Notes under the pieces: model-generated
Seen by the model: the letters and a program-made list of their open reading frames with translations, nothing else
Databases searched by the model: none
Told to the model about the DNA's origin: nothing
Shown: piece after piece, positions 36,118 to 45,347 of the stretch
Layout of the letters: the number at the start of each line of letters is the position of its first letter
Position numbering within the stretch: the first letter of the stretch is position 1
NCBI RefSeq assembly: GCF_001938565.1
Contig: NZ_MSYM01000013.1
Coordinates: 869,496 to 933,495 of the forward strand
Length of the DNA stretch: 64,000 bases
Direction of reading: 5' to 3'
Source: Rhodoferax antarcticus ANT.BR
GTDB lineage: Bacteria; Pseudomonadota; Gammaproteobacteria; Burkholderiales; Burkholderiaceae_C
Made by a program: the position numbers and the translations under genes

Positions 36118-36627
36118 ATGGCAAACCTGATTGAGCTCTTTGATAACCCGTCTTCGGTTCGGGACTGGCAACCGATCAACGATCGCGTCATGGGCGGCGT
36201 TTCATCCAGCCAGATGCGCTTCGACCCCGCTGGGCATGCCGTTTTAGCAGGCGTTGTCTCGCTACTTAATAACGGTGGATTTGCTTCGGTGCGTGCGCAG
36301 TTGCTGCGGCTGGGTGGCCCCGGCACAACGGCCTACTGCATCACAGCATGGGGCGATGGCAACACCTACAAACTCAATTTGCGGACCGCTTCCGGTTTTG
36401 ACGAGCTGAGTTACCAAGCCAGTTTTACACCGGCAACTGGTCAATGGAGCCAAACTGAGTTACCGCTGGCCAAATTTCTGCCAACGTTTCACGGCAGGGT
36501 GCTGCCTGACGTACCGCCTTTGCAGCCGACATTGGTGACCCAGCTCGGGCTGATGATTTCAGACCGGCAGGCAGGGCCATTTCGCTTGTTGCTCAAGTCC
36601 ATTGAAGCCGTGGGCGCTGACGCTTGA
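36118..36627 (+). CDS. CIA30-family protein
   Basis: 169 residues from ATG 36118. Core WQPINDRVMGGVSSSQMRFD, then GHAVLAGVVSLLNNGGFASVRA and YKLNLRTASGFDELSYQASF. This is the galactose-binding-like domain named after the complex I assembly factor CIA30/NDUFAF1. Bacterial members are widespread and of unknown role. No nuo genes are in the window. The longer upstream frame lacks homology. Confidence 0.85.
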   Translation: MANLIELFDNPSSVRDWQPINDRVMGGVSSSQMRFDPAGHAVLAGVVSLLNNGGFASVRAQLLRLGGPGTTAYCITAWGDGNTYKLNLRTASGFDELSYQASFTPATGQWSQTELPLAKFLPTFHGRVLPDVPPLQPTLVTQLGLMISDRQAGPFRLLLKSIEAVGADA

Positions 36628-36742
36628 GTCTTCGGGTAACGCATCATCTCAATCGCTTGTTTCCTGGGTTGACTGCGCTGGCAAACGCCCCTTGCGCCTT
36701 TGCTGTGTTACCCACGCCAGTTGCTACCACTGTCAGCAGGAT

Positions 36743-37180
36743 TCATGTCGGCAGTCTGCTACTGTGAACGCTGCTTTCGGTGATTTGCAGGGCGGTTTTG
36801 GTCAGGCCACAAAGCCCAAGGAGCAGCAGAAGTGGCAACACCATTGTTTGAAGGACAAAGATGACCATCAAAGTCACCATGTGTTCTGCCGATCGGCTGA
36901 CCGATTGTTTAATGCTCTCGAAGCGTCCCGTCGCCGCTGTACCTTTGTTGTTTACCCAGTCTGTCATCTTCTCCCAATAGCCCTTGTTTTTTGGTTCAGC
37001 TGATTCGGGCCCGTTTGCCTGTGCACCATCTGGTGTGGCCAGTTCAGGCGGTGTCGCCTTGACGACCTGGGTTGATGCTGCGGAAATGGCATCCTGACTT
37101 TGTTTGTAATCCTGGTGCCCATCACTACTGTCCGGTAGAGGTTGTACCGCTTTGACGAAAACCCAAAAGGCATGCGGGTT
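36743..37180 (-). pseudogene. 3' part of a membrane protein cut off by an IS4 fragment
   Basis: The frame is open from about 37180 down to 36743 and reads FSLANPHAFWVFVKAVQPLP, ...ESAEPKNKGYWEKMTDWVNN, ...MVTLMVIFVLQTMVLPLLLL. It has one strong hydrophobic segment near the C-terminus. The first Met is 36967, but protein-like sequence continues upstream to the edge of the IS-derived sequence, where it stops matching anything. I read it as the C-terminal part of a gene whose start was removed by the insertion or deletion. Family unknown. Confidence 0.55.
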
Positions 37181-37189
37181 TGCGAGCGA

Positions 37190-37570
37190 AAAAGTTTGGT
37201 GTCGATTTGAATTTCATGATGCTTTTTACTGGTAATTTCCCTAGCCCGACAACTCGGGGAATTTATTGTGAATCTTGGAAAGACGCTTTTGCGCAGGTGA
37301 TCAGTCTGTGGCGCTCAATGGATTCAAGGCGGCCAAAGATGACCCCGAGCATTTGCGCCGGGTTCGTTTCAAGGATCCAATGGGCAAGACGCTGATCTTC
37401 TTGACCAACAACACGGCATTGTCAGCGCCGGTGATTGCGCAGCTTTACAAGAACCGCTGGCAGGTCGAATTGTTCTTCAAGTGGATCAAGCAGCATCTGC
37501 GTATCAAGAAGTTTTGGGCACCAGCGAGAACGCAGTGAAGACGCAAATCTGGTGCGCCATCGCCGATCAG
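37190..37570 (+). mobile_element. Degenerate fragment of an IS4-family element
   Basis: The 3' portion (37340-37545) encodes FLTNNTALSAPVIAQLYKNR and WQVELFFKWIKQHLRIK, closely matching the transposase at 54186-55355. A one-base deletion then shifts the frame. The 5' portion (about 37196-37225) matches the leader of that element near 54112-54140. The middle is deleted and neither end carries an intact inverted repeat. An immobile relic. Confidence 0.8.
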
Positions 37571-37597
37571 CGCAACGTGATCGCGGTATTCACGGAT

Positions 37598-37821
37598 AGT
37601 CGTGCTGCTGCGTGACGTTGCGGGGGAGCCTGAGGCGCTTGCTGTAGCCGAGAAAATTCGCGCCAGTCTGGAGCAGCCGTATGCGCTGGGCGGTTACAGG
37701 CTGAACATTTCAAGTTGCCATTGGCGTGGCCGTCTACCCGCAACACGGCAAAGACGACGTGACATTGTTCAAAAACGCCGACCAAGCGATGTACCAGGCC
37801 AAGAACAGCGGACGCAATTGA
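37598..37821 (+). pseudogene. C-terminal fragment of a GGDEF (diguanylate cyclase) domain
   Basis: Reads VLLRDVAGEPEALAVAEKIR, then ...GGYRLNISS, then after a frameshift near 37715 IGVAVYPQHGKDDVTLFKNA and DQAMYQAKNSGRN before a stop at 37819. This is the canonical end of a GGDEF domain. The GGDEF signature itself is missing, having been lost at the junction with the IS4 fragment. Non-functional relic. Confidence 0.85.
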
Positions 37822-38812
37822 GTCCATTTGTTCGCCAACCCGGTGACATGAATTTGTTCGGCTGGGTTCTGCAAACCACCGGGTTACTCGGGTCAGCACT
37901 CCATTCATACCAACCGCCGTCATAGACGCTGATGTGCTCCCAGCCCATCAGCCAGGCGTAGAAAAACGCAAGCGAAGCGCGCCAACCGGTACCGCAGTAG
38001 AACGCTACCGTCTTGTCGCGATGGATGCCGGCATGACGCCACACAGCCTCAATATCGCTGGCCACGCGCATCGTGCCGTCGGCATGGTGGAAGTCGCTCA
38101 TGCTGTTCACGTCGCTGCCTGTCCCGGCATGACCCCAGAGCGCGCCGGCAATGTCGCCCACAGGCGTGATGTAGCTGTAGCCGGATGTCTTGCCGATGAA
38201 TTCGTTGCGCGTCCGAATGCTCGCCAATACACCGTTGGGCTGGCGTAGCAAAGATCTGGCCTGCGCCGTGTTGATCAGGTACGCCGGTTTTGTGGGAATG
38301 GGCGCCCCGAAGTCACGCGCCGCAGTCTGCCTATGCGGCTGCCCGGATGCCAGTGGAAAGCCGCCCTGAAGCCAGGAAGAAAAACCGCCGTCCAGCAAGC
38401 GCACGTCACGCACCCCTGCATACAACATCAGGTGGGCGGCCCGGGCTGCCATCGCGGCGTTGCGGCTGTACAGAACAACCGTCGTGTCATGGCGGATACC
38501 GTGGCGCAGCAACAGTTGCAACAGTACGCAGTCCGGCACCTTGTTCCAGAAGGGCTCTTGCTCCAGTTCCGTCGTATCGAGGTAGCCAGCACCCGGAATA
38601 TGGTTGGCGAGGAAAGTTGGGTAGCCGTCGCAGTCAACCTCTAACAGCCGCCATTCACCTGTGGGTGCAGCCGCGGTGGGCGCATGCGCCAACCATGTAG
38701 CCAGCCATGGTGCACTGACCAGTTGCTGCCAGCGCATGAGGTCGTCGCGAAAACCGAGAGGCACACAGTGGGGGTGAGAAAAGGTCTGCATGGCCAGAGG
38801 AAACTGCCGCAT
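37769..38812 (-). CDS. Two-domain rhodanese (thiosulfate sulfurtransferase) with an altered C-terminus
   Basis: 347 residues. The first rhodanese domain (LEVDCDGYPTFLANHIPGAG, VVLYSRNAAMAARAAHLM) has Ser at the active-site Cys position and is probably inactive. The second (VLASIRTRNEFIGKTSGYSY, TVAFYCGTGWRASLAFFYAW) has the catalytic Cys loop CGTGWRAS. The enzyme moves a sulfane sulfur to cyanide or another thiol acceptor. The last residues (about 18) after residue 330 are translated from the opposite strand of the GGDEF relic, so the natural C-terminus was probably lost at that junction. ATG 38791 is an alternative start. Confidence 0.82.
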   Translation of the reverse strand: MRQFPLAMQTFSHPHCVPLGFRDDLMRWQQLVSAPWLATWLAHAPTAAAPTGEWRLLEVDCDGYPTFLANHIPGAGYLDTTELEQEPFWNKVPDCVLLQLLLRHGIRHDTTVVLYSRNAAMAARAAHLMLYAGVRDVRLLDGGFSSWLQGGFPLASGQPHRQTAARDFGAPIPTKPAYLINTAQARSLLRQPNGVLASIRTRNEFIGKTSGYSYITPVGDIAGALWGHAGTGSDVNSMSDFHHADGTMRVASDIEAVWRHAGIHRDKTVAFYCGTGWRASLAFFYAWLMGWEHISVYDGGWYEWSADPSNPVVCRTQPNKFMSPGWRTNGLNCVRCSWPGTSLGRRF

Positions 38813-38969
38813 GCTGCGACCGCGAAAAAGTGGTACTGAACTTCTGATTTTAAGTTGATCTAGATATCGATGCGGCGCTTGATGCGATCATCTGGTGCGC
38901 AGTCCTAACGCGGGTGGCCCCGAAGCGTGTGCTTTCAATTCATAAACTCCAGTTCACCAAGGTTCAACC

Positions 38970-39757
38970 ATGAAAAAAGTCAACTGGGGCATTCTCAGCA
39001 CCGCCAAAATTGGTCGCGAAAAAGTTATTTCGGTCATGCAACAGGGCCAGTGGATGCCGTGAACGCGCAAGAGGCCGAACAATTACGCGAAGTGGCGGGG
39101 CAGGTGCACATCATGGAAGCCTTCATGGTGCGTTTTCACCCGCAGTGGCTGCGTGCGTGCGGGCTGGTGCGCAGCGGCGCTTTGGGTGAGCTGCGCACCG
39201 TGCAGGTGGCTTTCTCGTACTTCAACCGCCAGAGCGACGACATCCGCAACCGGCTGGACGTGGGCGGTGGCGCCCTGTATGACATTGGCTGCTATGCCAT
39301 CGTGGCCGGGCGGTTTTTGTTCGCGGCTGAGCCGCTGCGCGTGGTTGCGCTGCTTGAGCGCGACCCAGACTTTCAGACCGACCGCACCGCCACGGCGATG
39401 CTGGACTTTGGCGCTGGGCGGCGGCTGGATTTCACGGTGTCCACCCAGAGCGTGCCGTACCAAAGGGTGCAAGCCCTTGGCACCCGGAGTCGGCTGGAGC
39501 TGGAGATTCCGTTCAACGCCCCGCTGGGCGGTGTCACACGGATTTTTGTAGATGACGCCGGCACACCCGGCGGCGCTTCTGCCATGGCTGAAACCCTGGC
39601 GCCGTGCGATATGTACACCCTGCAGGGTGACGCGTTTTCGCGTGCCGTTCGGGGGGAGATTGCGTTGCCCCTTGGCCTAGACGATGCCATTTGCAACATG
39701 CGCATCCTCGACGCGTTGTTTAAATCAGGCCGCAGCGCTCAGTGGGAAACTGTGTAA
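38970..39757 (+). pseudogene. Gfo/Idh/MocA oxidoreductase with an internal deletion
   Basis: From ATG 38970 the frame reads KKVNWGILSTAKIGREKVIS, the start of a Rossmann domain, then breaks near 39055. Homology resumes in another frame at NAQEAEQLREVAGQVHIMEA, with FMVRFHPQW and GGGALYDIGCYAIVAGRFLF, and runs to the stop. Most of the nucleotide-binding domain (roughly 80-90 residues by comparison with the family) is missing. The remaining C-terminal part cannot work as a dehydrogenase. Confidence 0.85.
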
Positions 39758-39823
39758 ACGCAGTCGATAAGCCAGGTCCTGAAGGGCCCGGCAGCCCCAG
39801 CCCGCGCCGGTAGCCATCACTGC

Positions 39824-41671
39824 TTACTCGTGCGCCAGTTCCCAGCGGTCAGGCGAGCGCCACAGGCGTGAGCGAAGCAATTCGCGCTCAAAGGTGAACT
39901 CCTTGGGCAGGCGGTCACGGAAGCGGTCAAACAGTTCCTCATGGGCATGGGCCTCGGCGGTACCGGCTTCGCGGCCTACGGCCATCAGGTCGTAGAAGGC
40001 GTCTTGGGAGAAGTCCAGACCAGTCCAGTCGATGTCTTCAAAGCGTGGCATCCAGCCAATCGGGCTTTCCACCGCACTGCCCTGACCGTGTACGCGTCCG
40101 GCAATCCACTTCAGTACACGCAGGTTTTCGCCAAAGCCAGGCCAGATGAACTTGCCTGCATCGTCCTTGCGGAACCAGTTGACGCGAAAGATGCGCGGAG
40201 GGTTGCTCACCTGACGTCCCACATTGAGCCAATGCGTGAAGTAATCAGCCATGTTGTAGCCGCAAAACGGCAGCATGGCCATCGGGTCGCGCCGGGTGGC
40301 CACCACGCCGATAGCGGCTGCTGTGGCTTCCGAGCCCATGGTGGCCGCTAGGTAGACGCCGTGCGCCCAGTTGAAGGCCTGGAACACCAACGGCATTTCT
40401 TTGCTGGCGCGGCCACCAAAAATAAAGGCGGCCACCGGTACACCCTTGGGGTTTTCCCAATCGGGGTCGATCGACGGGCACTGGCTGGCGGGTGTGGTGA
40501 AGCGCGAGTTGGCGTGTGCCGCCGGGCGGCCGCAGCCGGGGGTCCAGTCCTTGCCTTGCCAGTCGATGCAATGTGCCGGAGGCTCGCCGTCCATGCCTTC
40601 CCACCAGACGTCGCCGTCGTCGGTGAGGGCCACGTTAGAGAAGATCGAGTTCTTCGTCATCGTCAACATGGCGTTGGCGTTGGAAGAGTAGTTGGTGCCG
40701 GGAGCCACACCAAAGAAACCAGCCTCGGGGTTGATAGCGCGCAGCTCACCTTCGGGCGACTTTTTGATCCAAGCGATGTCATCGCCCACGGTGGTGACCT
40801 TCCAGCCTTCCATGCCCTTGGGTGGGCGCAGCATGGCCAGGTTGGTCTTGCCGCAAGCACTGGGGAAAGCCGCCGCGATATAGGTTTTTTGCCCTTCTGG
40901 TGACTCCAGGCCCGAGATCAGCATATGCTCGGCCAACCAGCCTTCCTTGCGGGCGATGGCCGAGGCAATACGCAGAGCCAGGCACTTCTTGCCTAGCAGC
41001 GCGTTGCCACCGTAGCCCGAGCCGTAAGACCAGATTTCGGTGGTGTCGGGGAAGTGGGCAATGTATTTTTTGGCAATATCGGGCTCACACGGCCAGGTCG
41101 AATCCTTCTGACCCGGTGCCAGCGGTGCGCCGACTGAATGCATGCAGGGGATGTAGGCGCCGTTCCCCAGTACGTCCAGAACCTTGGCACCCATGCGGGT
41201 CATGATGCGCATATTTGCCACCACGTAGGCACTGTCAGTGATCTGCACGCCAATCTTAGCAATGGGAGAGCCCAAGGGGCCCATGCTGAACGGGATCACG
41301 TACAGGGTACGCCCGGTCATACTGCCGGCAAACACGCCCTTGAGCGTGACACGCATTTCTTCGGGTTCTGCCCAGTTGTTGGTAGGGCCGGCCTCATCCT
41401 TGGTGGCAGAGCAGATGAAGGTGCGCTCCTCGACACGGGCTACATCCGATGGATGCGTTCGGGCCAGGAAACTGTTGGGGCGTTTTTCGGGACTGAGGCG
41501 GATAAAGACGCCAGCGGCCACCATTTCCTCGCACAGTCGGTCGTATTCTTCCTGCGAGCCATCACACCACACTACCCGGTCGGGCTTGCAGAGTTCGGCC
41601 ATGTCGTTGACCCAGGTGAGAAGTTTATCGTTGCTTAAATTGGCCGGGGAACCCATAGACTTGCCACTCAT
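39824..41671 (-). CDS. pckG: Phosphoenolpyruvate carboxykinase (GTP)
   Basis: 615 residues, full family length. It interconverts oxaloacetate and phosphoenolpyruvate using GTP, a gluconeogenic/anaplerotic step. Seen: [12 protein letters not shown], the kinase P-loop [33 protein letters not shown], and [18 protein letters not shown] 41671 has a good ribosome-binding site (AAGGAG about 8 bases before). The upstream 100 bp is AT-rich and probably holds the promoter. Monocistronic. Confidence 0.97.
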   Translation of the reverse strand: MSGKSMGSPANLSNDKLLTWVNDMAELCKPDRVVWCDGSQEEYDRLCEEMVAAGVFIRLSPEKRPNSFLARTHPSDVARVEERTFICSATKDEAGPTNNWAEPEEMRVTLKGVFAGSMTGRTLYVIPFSMGPLGSPIAKIGVQITDSAYVVANMRIMTRMGAKVLDVLGNGAYIPCMHSVGAPLAPGQKDSTWPCEPDIAKKYIAHFPDTTEIWSYGSGYGGNALLGKKCLALRIASAIARKEGWLAEHMLISGLESPEGQKTYIAAAFPSACGKTNLAMLRPPKGMEGWKVTTVGDDIAWIKKSPEGELRAINPEAGFFGVAPGTNYSSNANAMLTMTKNSIFSNVALTDDGDVWWEGMDGEPPAHCIDWQGKDWTPGCGRPAAHANSRFTTPASQCPSIDPDWENPKGVPVAAFIFGGRASKEMPLVFQAFNWAHGVYLAATMGSEATAAAIGVVATRRDPMAMLPFCGYNMADYFTHWLNVGRQVSNPPRIFRVNWFRKDDAGKFIWPGFGENLRVLKWIAGRVHGQGSAVESPIGWMPRFEDIDWTGLDFSQDAFYDLMAVGREAGTAEAHAHEELFDRFRDRLPKEFTFERELLRSRLWRSPDRWELAHE

Positions 41672-42237
41672 TGAACTACTCCTTGCAGTTTGAAAAATCA
41701 GGCGACATTGCCGGAACACGAACCCATGTATGGCTCTGAGCCACTGATAAATAACGTTTTTAATAAAGTTTTAACAATTATCAAAGGGATGAGCTCTTGA
41801 TGCAAGTCAAACGCTTGCGCAGTATGTGGGTTTGATTTATATCAAAGAAAAGACAACCAAGCTGAGCCAAGCCAGTGTCCAATGGCCAATGTAGCTGTGT
41901 CAGGTCGAAAGTTGCCAAGATCTACTAGGTTTGAACTGAATGTATTCGTACCTGCAGCGCATCCACACCCGCCTGGAGCCACACAAAAGTGATATGCTTT
42001 TTAGCACTCTAACCCTTTAATAATAAGGGCGAGAAGCTATGAAACGCACAGGTAATTCAAACGCACGAGGGTAGGTATCGCACCTGAAACGTGCCGCACA
42101 AAGCACGCACATCCACAGTCGCCAGTCTGATTTGCCAGGAATTTGCGTCGCCATCGTCACAATGAACGGCAGAGGCTGTCCGCAGACACAGCCCCGCACC
42201 GGCGGGCTGATGTCGCCACACTTGGCCACGCTTGTAA
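41672..42237. other. Upstream region of pckG and edge of the IS91 relic
   Basis: 41735-41850 is AT-rich (TAATAAAGTTTTAACAATTA at 41761-41780) and is the likely pckG promoter region. 42005-42043 is a weak copy of the dispersed repeat. 42044-42237 shows no gene; an open frame there is the out-of-frame continuation of the IS91 transposase. Confidence 0.55.
42005..42043 (-). repeat. Dispersed hairpin repeat, copy 15 (weak)
   Basis: Partial copy (CTAACCCTTTAATAATAAGG) between pckG and the IS91 relic. Confidence 0.35.
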
Positions 42238-43673
42238 TTAGTCGCTGATCGTCGGGGTATTTGGGCGGCGATTGGTTTGCCAGATCCCAGTCCGGCAAGC
42301 CTCAACACCTTCCCTCGTCTCCTGCGCACCACACTCGTCCCACAACGGTGGCCCGCGTGCCGGGGTGATGCGCGGGGCTTCGGGTTCGACCTCGATGTGC
42401 TCCAGAATCTTGTGGATGTCGGCGCTGAAGGTGATGAAGGCAATGATGCGCATCTGGCCCCCGCAGTGCGGGCAGATCAACGGGAACACCTCGTAGATAC
42501 GGGCGATCAGTGCCGCCCAAAGATAGTGCGATGGTGGACGTGGTTTGAGGTTGGCTGGCGGCTCAGGCTGGAGCACCGCGCCAACGCCAGGCACGCTGCC
42601 CGCACTGCCAGCAGCAGTGCACGCAGCGTCAGCCACGCAACCGTGCACCACAGGCGCCACCACCTGCTCGGCCTGCGCCATGGCAGTCACCGCCGCCCGC
42701 AGTGGCGAGTTCGGAGCCAGCACGCCGTAATAGCGATGCCGGTGCGTGCGCGGTGGCGGCACCAATTGGGCGATGCGGTTGATCAGTTCCAGTGGCGTGA
42801 GCACCAGTTCACCAGAATATTTGTCGGACTGTAGGGGCTCTGTGTGCCCTTTGCCACAGCGGTAGACCAGGACAGAGGCGCGCTGTTTGAGCCGATCCAT
42901 GGCAAAGGGTGGGCGCGCGCGGGATGCGTTTGCGCACGTTGGCCTGCACCTGGGCAAACTGCAGCCTCATCCAGTCCAGTTGCCGCATGAAAAATCACAC
43001 TCTGCGGCGCCGGGTTCGCCTGTGCAGCAGCAGCATCGACGCTTTGCGCTATTGGCCCGGCAACAGTCTCAAACACCCCATCGACCACGCAGACATGAAA
43101 GTGCACCTGCGTGTTCAGGCTGGAGCCAAACCGGTGGACGCAAGGCAACCGCGCCCAGGTGCAGACTGGCGGGGTCACACTGTGCCGCACTGGGGCAATG
43201 GGGCAGCAGGCGTGTACGCACCACCCGCTGGAAGATGCGCAGCGCTGCGTGTTGCACGAAGGGCAGACGCCACGGCCTTTGCAGGAGAAGGCGACCAGAA
43301 AGTCGTCCCCGCAGTCATCGCAGCGGACGCGCGCAAAACCGTGGGCAAAAATGCCGCATTCGAGGTATTTGCGGAATGCCTTCTCTACATACGCGGGCGG
43401 GGTGTGGTTGTCGCCTTGGCCGTCGAACTGACCCGCGCTGGAGAGCTCAAGCCAAGTCTCGAAGTGTTCGGCAATCGTGCGGTACAGCAAGGTGCGCTCG
43501 GGGTGGCGGGGGTTGTAGGCTTTGGTGGATTTAGTGGCTGCAGCAGCTTGCGCAGGTTGCGGGCGTAGCGGGGCATGCTGGTGCCCGCGCGAGTGCGGGT
43601 GAAAACGCTGCGGTGATGGATGGGGCGGGCCTTGCATGGGGCAGCGCCAATCTGGATAGGACTGGCAGCGCAA
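42238..43673 (-). mobile_element. IS91-family transposase, degenerate
   Basis: The 5' part (43673 to about 42960) carries the zinc-binding domain (AYNPRHPERTLLYRTIAEHF, CDDCGDDFLVAFSCKGRGVC followed by PSC) and the start of the Y2 HUH domain (NTQVHFHVCVVDGVFE). The 3' part (to 42238) in another frame carries the conserved end: FAMDRLKQRASVLVYRC, PPPRTHRHRYYGVLAPNSPL, YEVFPLICPHCGGQMRIIAF. Internal sequence around the catalytic tyrosines is missing and the frame is broken, so it is inactive. A 3' fragment of the same element lies at 53583-53990 in the same orientation. Confidence 0.88.
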
Positions 43674-44033
43674 CTATAGTTGTGTTTGCATACAGCACCA
43701 CGCCGTGAGCGTCTGTTTATGAGGCTTTGCGCTGAGTTTGGTTTTGCAAGCCTGAGCGGGCTGGTTGACGGGCTGGCGAAGCGGAATTGGGAGTAAAAAA
43801 GCCGCGCAGCCCTCGTAGGTATTGCGCAGGCAGCTTCTTTTTTGATATCAAAACAATTACCGCACCAGTACCGCCTGAAGCGCCTTTCCAGTGTGCGTAC
43901 CCAGCTTGACCACTGCCTCGGGGCTGGCGGCCGCCCACCACTTGCCCACCCGCATTGCCACCATCGGGTCTCAGGTCAATCACCCATAGCGTCGTGAGGC
44001 GTTTGGTTTTGGCCTCCGGCTAGGGCGAGCAGC
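43674..44033. other. Interval with a short gene relic and a dispersed repeat
   Basis: On the minus strand 43964-43857 reads MVAMRVGKWWAAASPEAVVK LGTHTGKALQAVLVR and stops. It looks like the end of a protein, but I do not recognise it; it may be a truncated relic. Dispersed repeat copy 16 follows directly at 43794-43853. Nothing else is supported. Confidence 0.3.
43794..43853 (-). repeat. Dispersed hairpin repeat, copy 16
   Basis: Diverged minus-orientation copy (GCAGCCCTCGTAGGTATTGC) with a terminal TTTTTTGATATCAAAA; the last 16 bases form a palindrome-rich end like that of copy 4. Confidence 0.6.
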
Positions 44034-44510
44034 ATGGCCATTTGCGCGTTACCACCCGCTGTGAACGCTGGGGCGTGGCAACCAGCGGACTTGCATGAAA
44101 ACTTCCCAACAACAACGCTTGCGATTGGGTTTTGTAACCCCATCGGTTTTGGTGAAGCGCTGGATTTGAAGGCGTTACGCAAACCCGAGATCACTTTCTG
44201 GACGGCTTGGGATGGTCTGGTGTTATTAGGCTGTGGTGCCATCAAACGACTGGATGCGCAGCATGTGGAGCTCAAATCCATGCGCACCGCCAGCGCGCAT
44301 TTGCGCAAAGGGGTGGCGCGGTCCAAGCTGGCTTTCATTCTGGACCATGCGCTAGCCCAGGGCTTTCAGCGTATGAGCCTAGAGACCGGCCCGCAAGCAG
44401 GGTTTGCTCCTGCCCGCACGCTCTACACCTACATGGGCTTTGTGGAATGCGGCCCGTTTGCAGACTATGGATTGGACCCGTACAGTGTATTTATGACCAA
44501 GGTGCTTTGA
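44034..44510 (+). CDS. GNAT-family N-acetyltransferase, N-terminus apparently replaced
   Basis: 158 residues. The region from residue about 42 is a standard GNAT domain: LRKPEITFWTAWDGLVLLGC, GAIKRLDAQHVELKSMRTAS (strand beta-4), HLRKGVARSKLAFILDHALA and YTYMGFVECGPFADYGLDP. The acetyl-CoA loop (normally R/Q-x-x-G-x-G/A) reads HLRKGVA. The first 40 residues (MAICALPPAVNAGAWQPADL and following) do not resemble the usual start of this subfamily, suggesting a 5' rearrangement. Possibly inactive. Confidence 0.65.
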   Translation: MAICALPPAVNAGAWQPADLHENFPTTTLAIGFCNPIGFGEALDLKALRKPEITFWTAWDGLVLLGCGAIKRLDAQHVELKSMRTASAHLRKGVARSKLAFILDHALAQGFQRMSLETGPQAGFAPARTLYTYMGFVECGPFADYGLDPYSVFMTKVL

Positions 44511-44511
44511 G

Positions 44512-44961
44512 CTAGCGGGCCTGAATGTGATCTCGAATCCATTGCGCCAGTGCCGCTTCGTCCATCACTGCGGCGGCTACATCCAGAATGGTCAGTGTTG
44601 CCTCGGCTTGCGTCGCTTTCAGCCGAAAGCCGTTCACCAGCAAAAACAAGCCTATAGACAAGAAGGCAGCGCGCTTGTTGCCATCAACGAATGCATGATT
44701 CTTGGCAAGCCCCACACTATAAGAGGCCGCAAAATTTGCCACGTCAGGCTCCTCACAAATAGCCAAATTCACCGGACGCGCCAGCGCAGAGTCGAAAAGG
44801 CCTTTGTCGCGAAGCCCGCTGGCACCACAGTGCTCGGCCAAACTTTCGTCATGCAGCGAAAGCAGAACCTTTCGGTTGATCGGCCCTTGCTTTCTCTGCA
44901 AAGGGCCGTAGCTATGAACTTGGGTGGAGGAGTTTGATGTTAAATCGGATGATGGGAACAA
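44512..44961 (-). CDS. Doc-type (Fic fold) toxin, no antitoxin visible
   Basis: 149 residues. From INRKVLLSLHDESLAEHCGA and SGLRDKGLFDSALARPVNL to the Fic motif HAFVDGNKRAAFLSIGLFLL this is a death-on-curing toxin. Doc proteins phosphorylate EF-Tu. The catalytic HxFx(D/N)GNKR motif is intact. The first 25-28 residues (MFPSSDLTSNSSTQVHSYGP) are atypical, and no AbrB or Phd antitoxin frame lies upstream, where only the end of the cbb cluster is found. Probably a remnant or orphan toxin acquired with or cut by a rearrangement. Confidence 0.8.
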   Translation of the reverse strand: MFPSSDLTSNSSTQVHSYGPLQRKQGPINRKVLLSLHDESLAEHCGASGLRDKGLFDSALARPVNLAICEEPDVANFAASYSVGLAKNHAFVDGNKRAAFLSIGLFLLVNGFRLKATQAEATLTILDVAAAVMDEAALAQWIRDHIQAR

Positions 44962-45011
44962 TTTCGAGCACGATGGTGCGCGTGGTGGTGGTGGTGGCCG
45001 GGCAGAGCAAA

Positions 45012-45308
45012 TCAGTCGTCTTCGCCCAGCTCAGGGTCCCACCCCTTGGCGCGGGCCGCTTCGATAGCGGCTGCGTAGATGCGGCCATGGCGCTGGGCGA
45101 GTTCGGGCGGCAGGCGGCTCGGCAAGTGGCCGTAAGGCTCCCAAGCCTGGTGCACTTTTTCAAACAGATTCTGAAAGTCGCCCGCAGACCGCCCGGCAAA
45201 GCCGTCGCTCTCCGGCAGAATGCCGAACACCCAGGCATCGCGGATGGTACGGGCAATCGCCGTCATGCCACCGTTAGCTTCGTTCTCAATACCGGTATAG
45301 GTTTGCAT
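45012..45308 (-). CDS. Small conserved-looking protein at the end of the cbb cluster
   Basis: 98 residues from ATG 45308. Sequence features are AIARTIRDAWVFGILPESDG, a FQNLFEKVHQAWEPYGHLPS stretch with paired aromatics and ELAQRHGRIYAAAIEAARAK. It is acidic and probably alpha-helical. It starts about 40 bp after the cbbO stop on the same strand, so it is almost certainly part of the RuBisCO operon. I cannot name a family. By context it may assist RuBisCO activase CbbQO or Rubisco assembly. Confidence 0.65.
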   Translation of the reverse strand: MQTYTGIENEANGGMTAIARTIRDAWVFGILPESDGFAGRSAGDFQNLFEKVHQAWEPYGHLPSRLPPELAQRHGRIYAAAIEAARAKGWDPELGEDD

Positions 45309-45347
45309 GGGGTCTCGCAGGGGTGTGGATGCTGTCAGGATCAAGGC

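Noticed and set aside
37769..37925. The GGDEF frame as a functional diguanylate cyclase
   Set aside because: Only the last part of the domain is left, with a frameshift and without the GGDEF signature.
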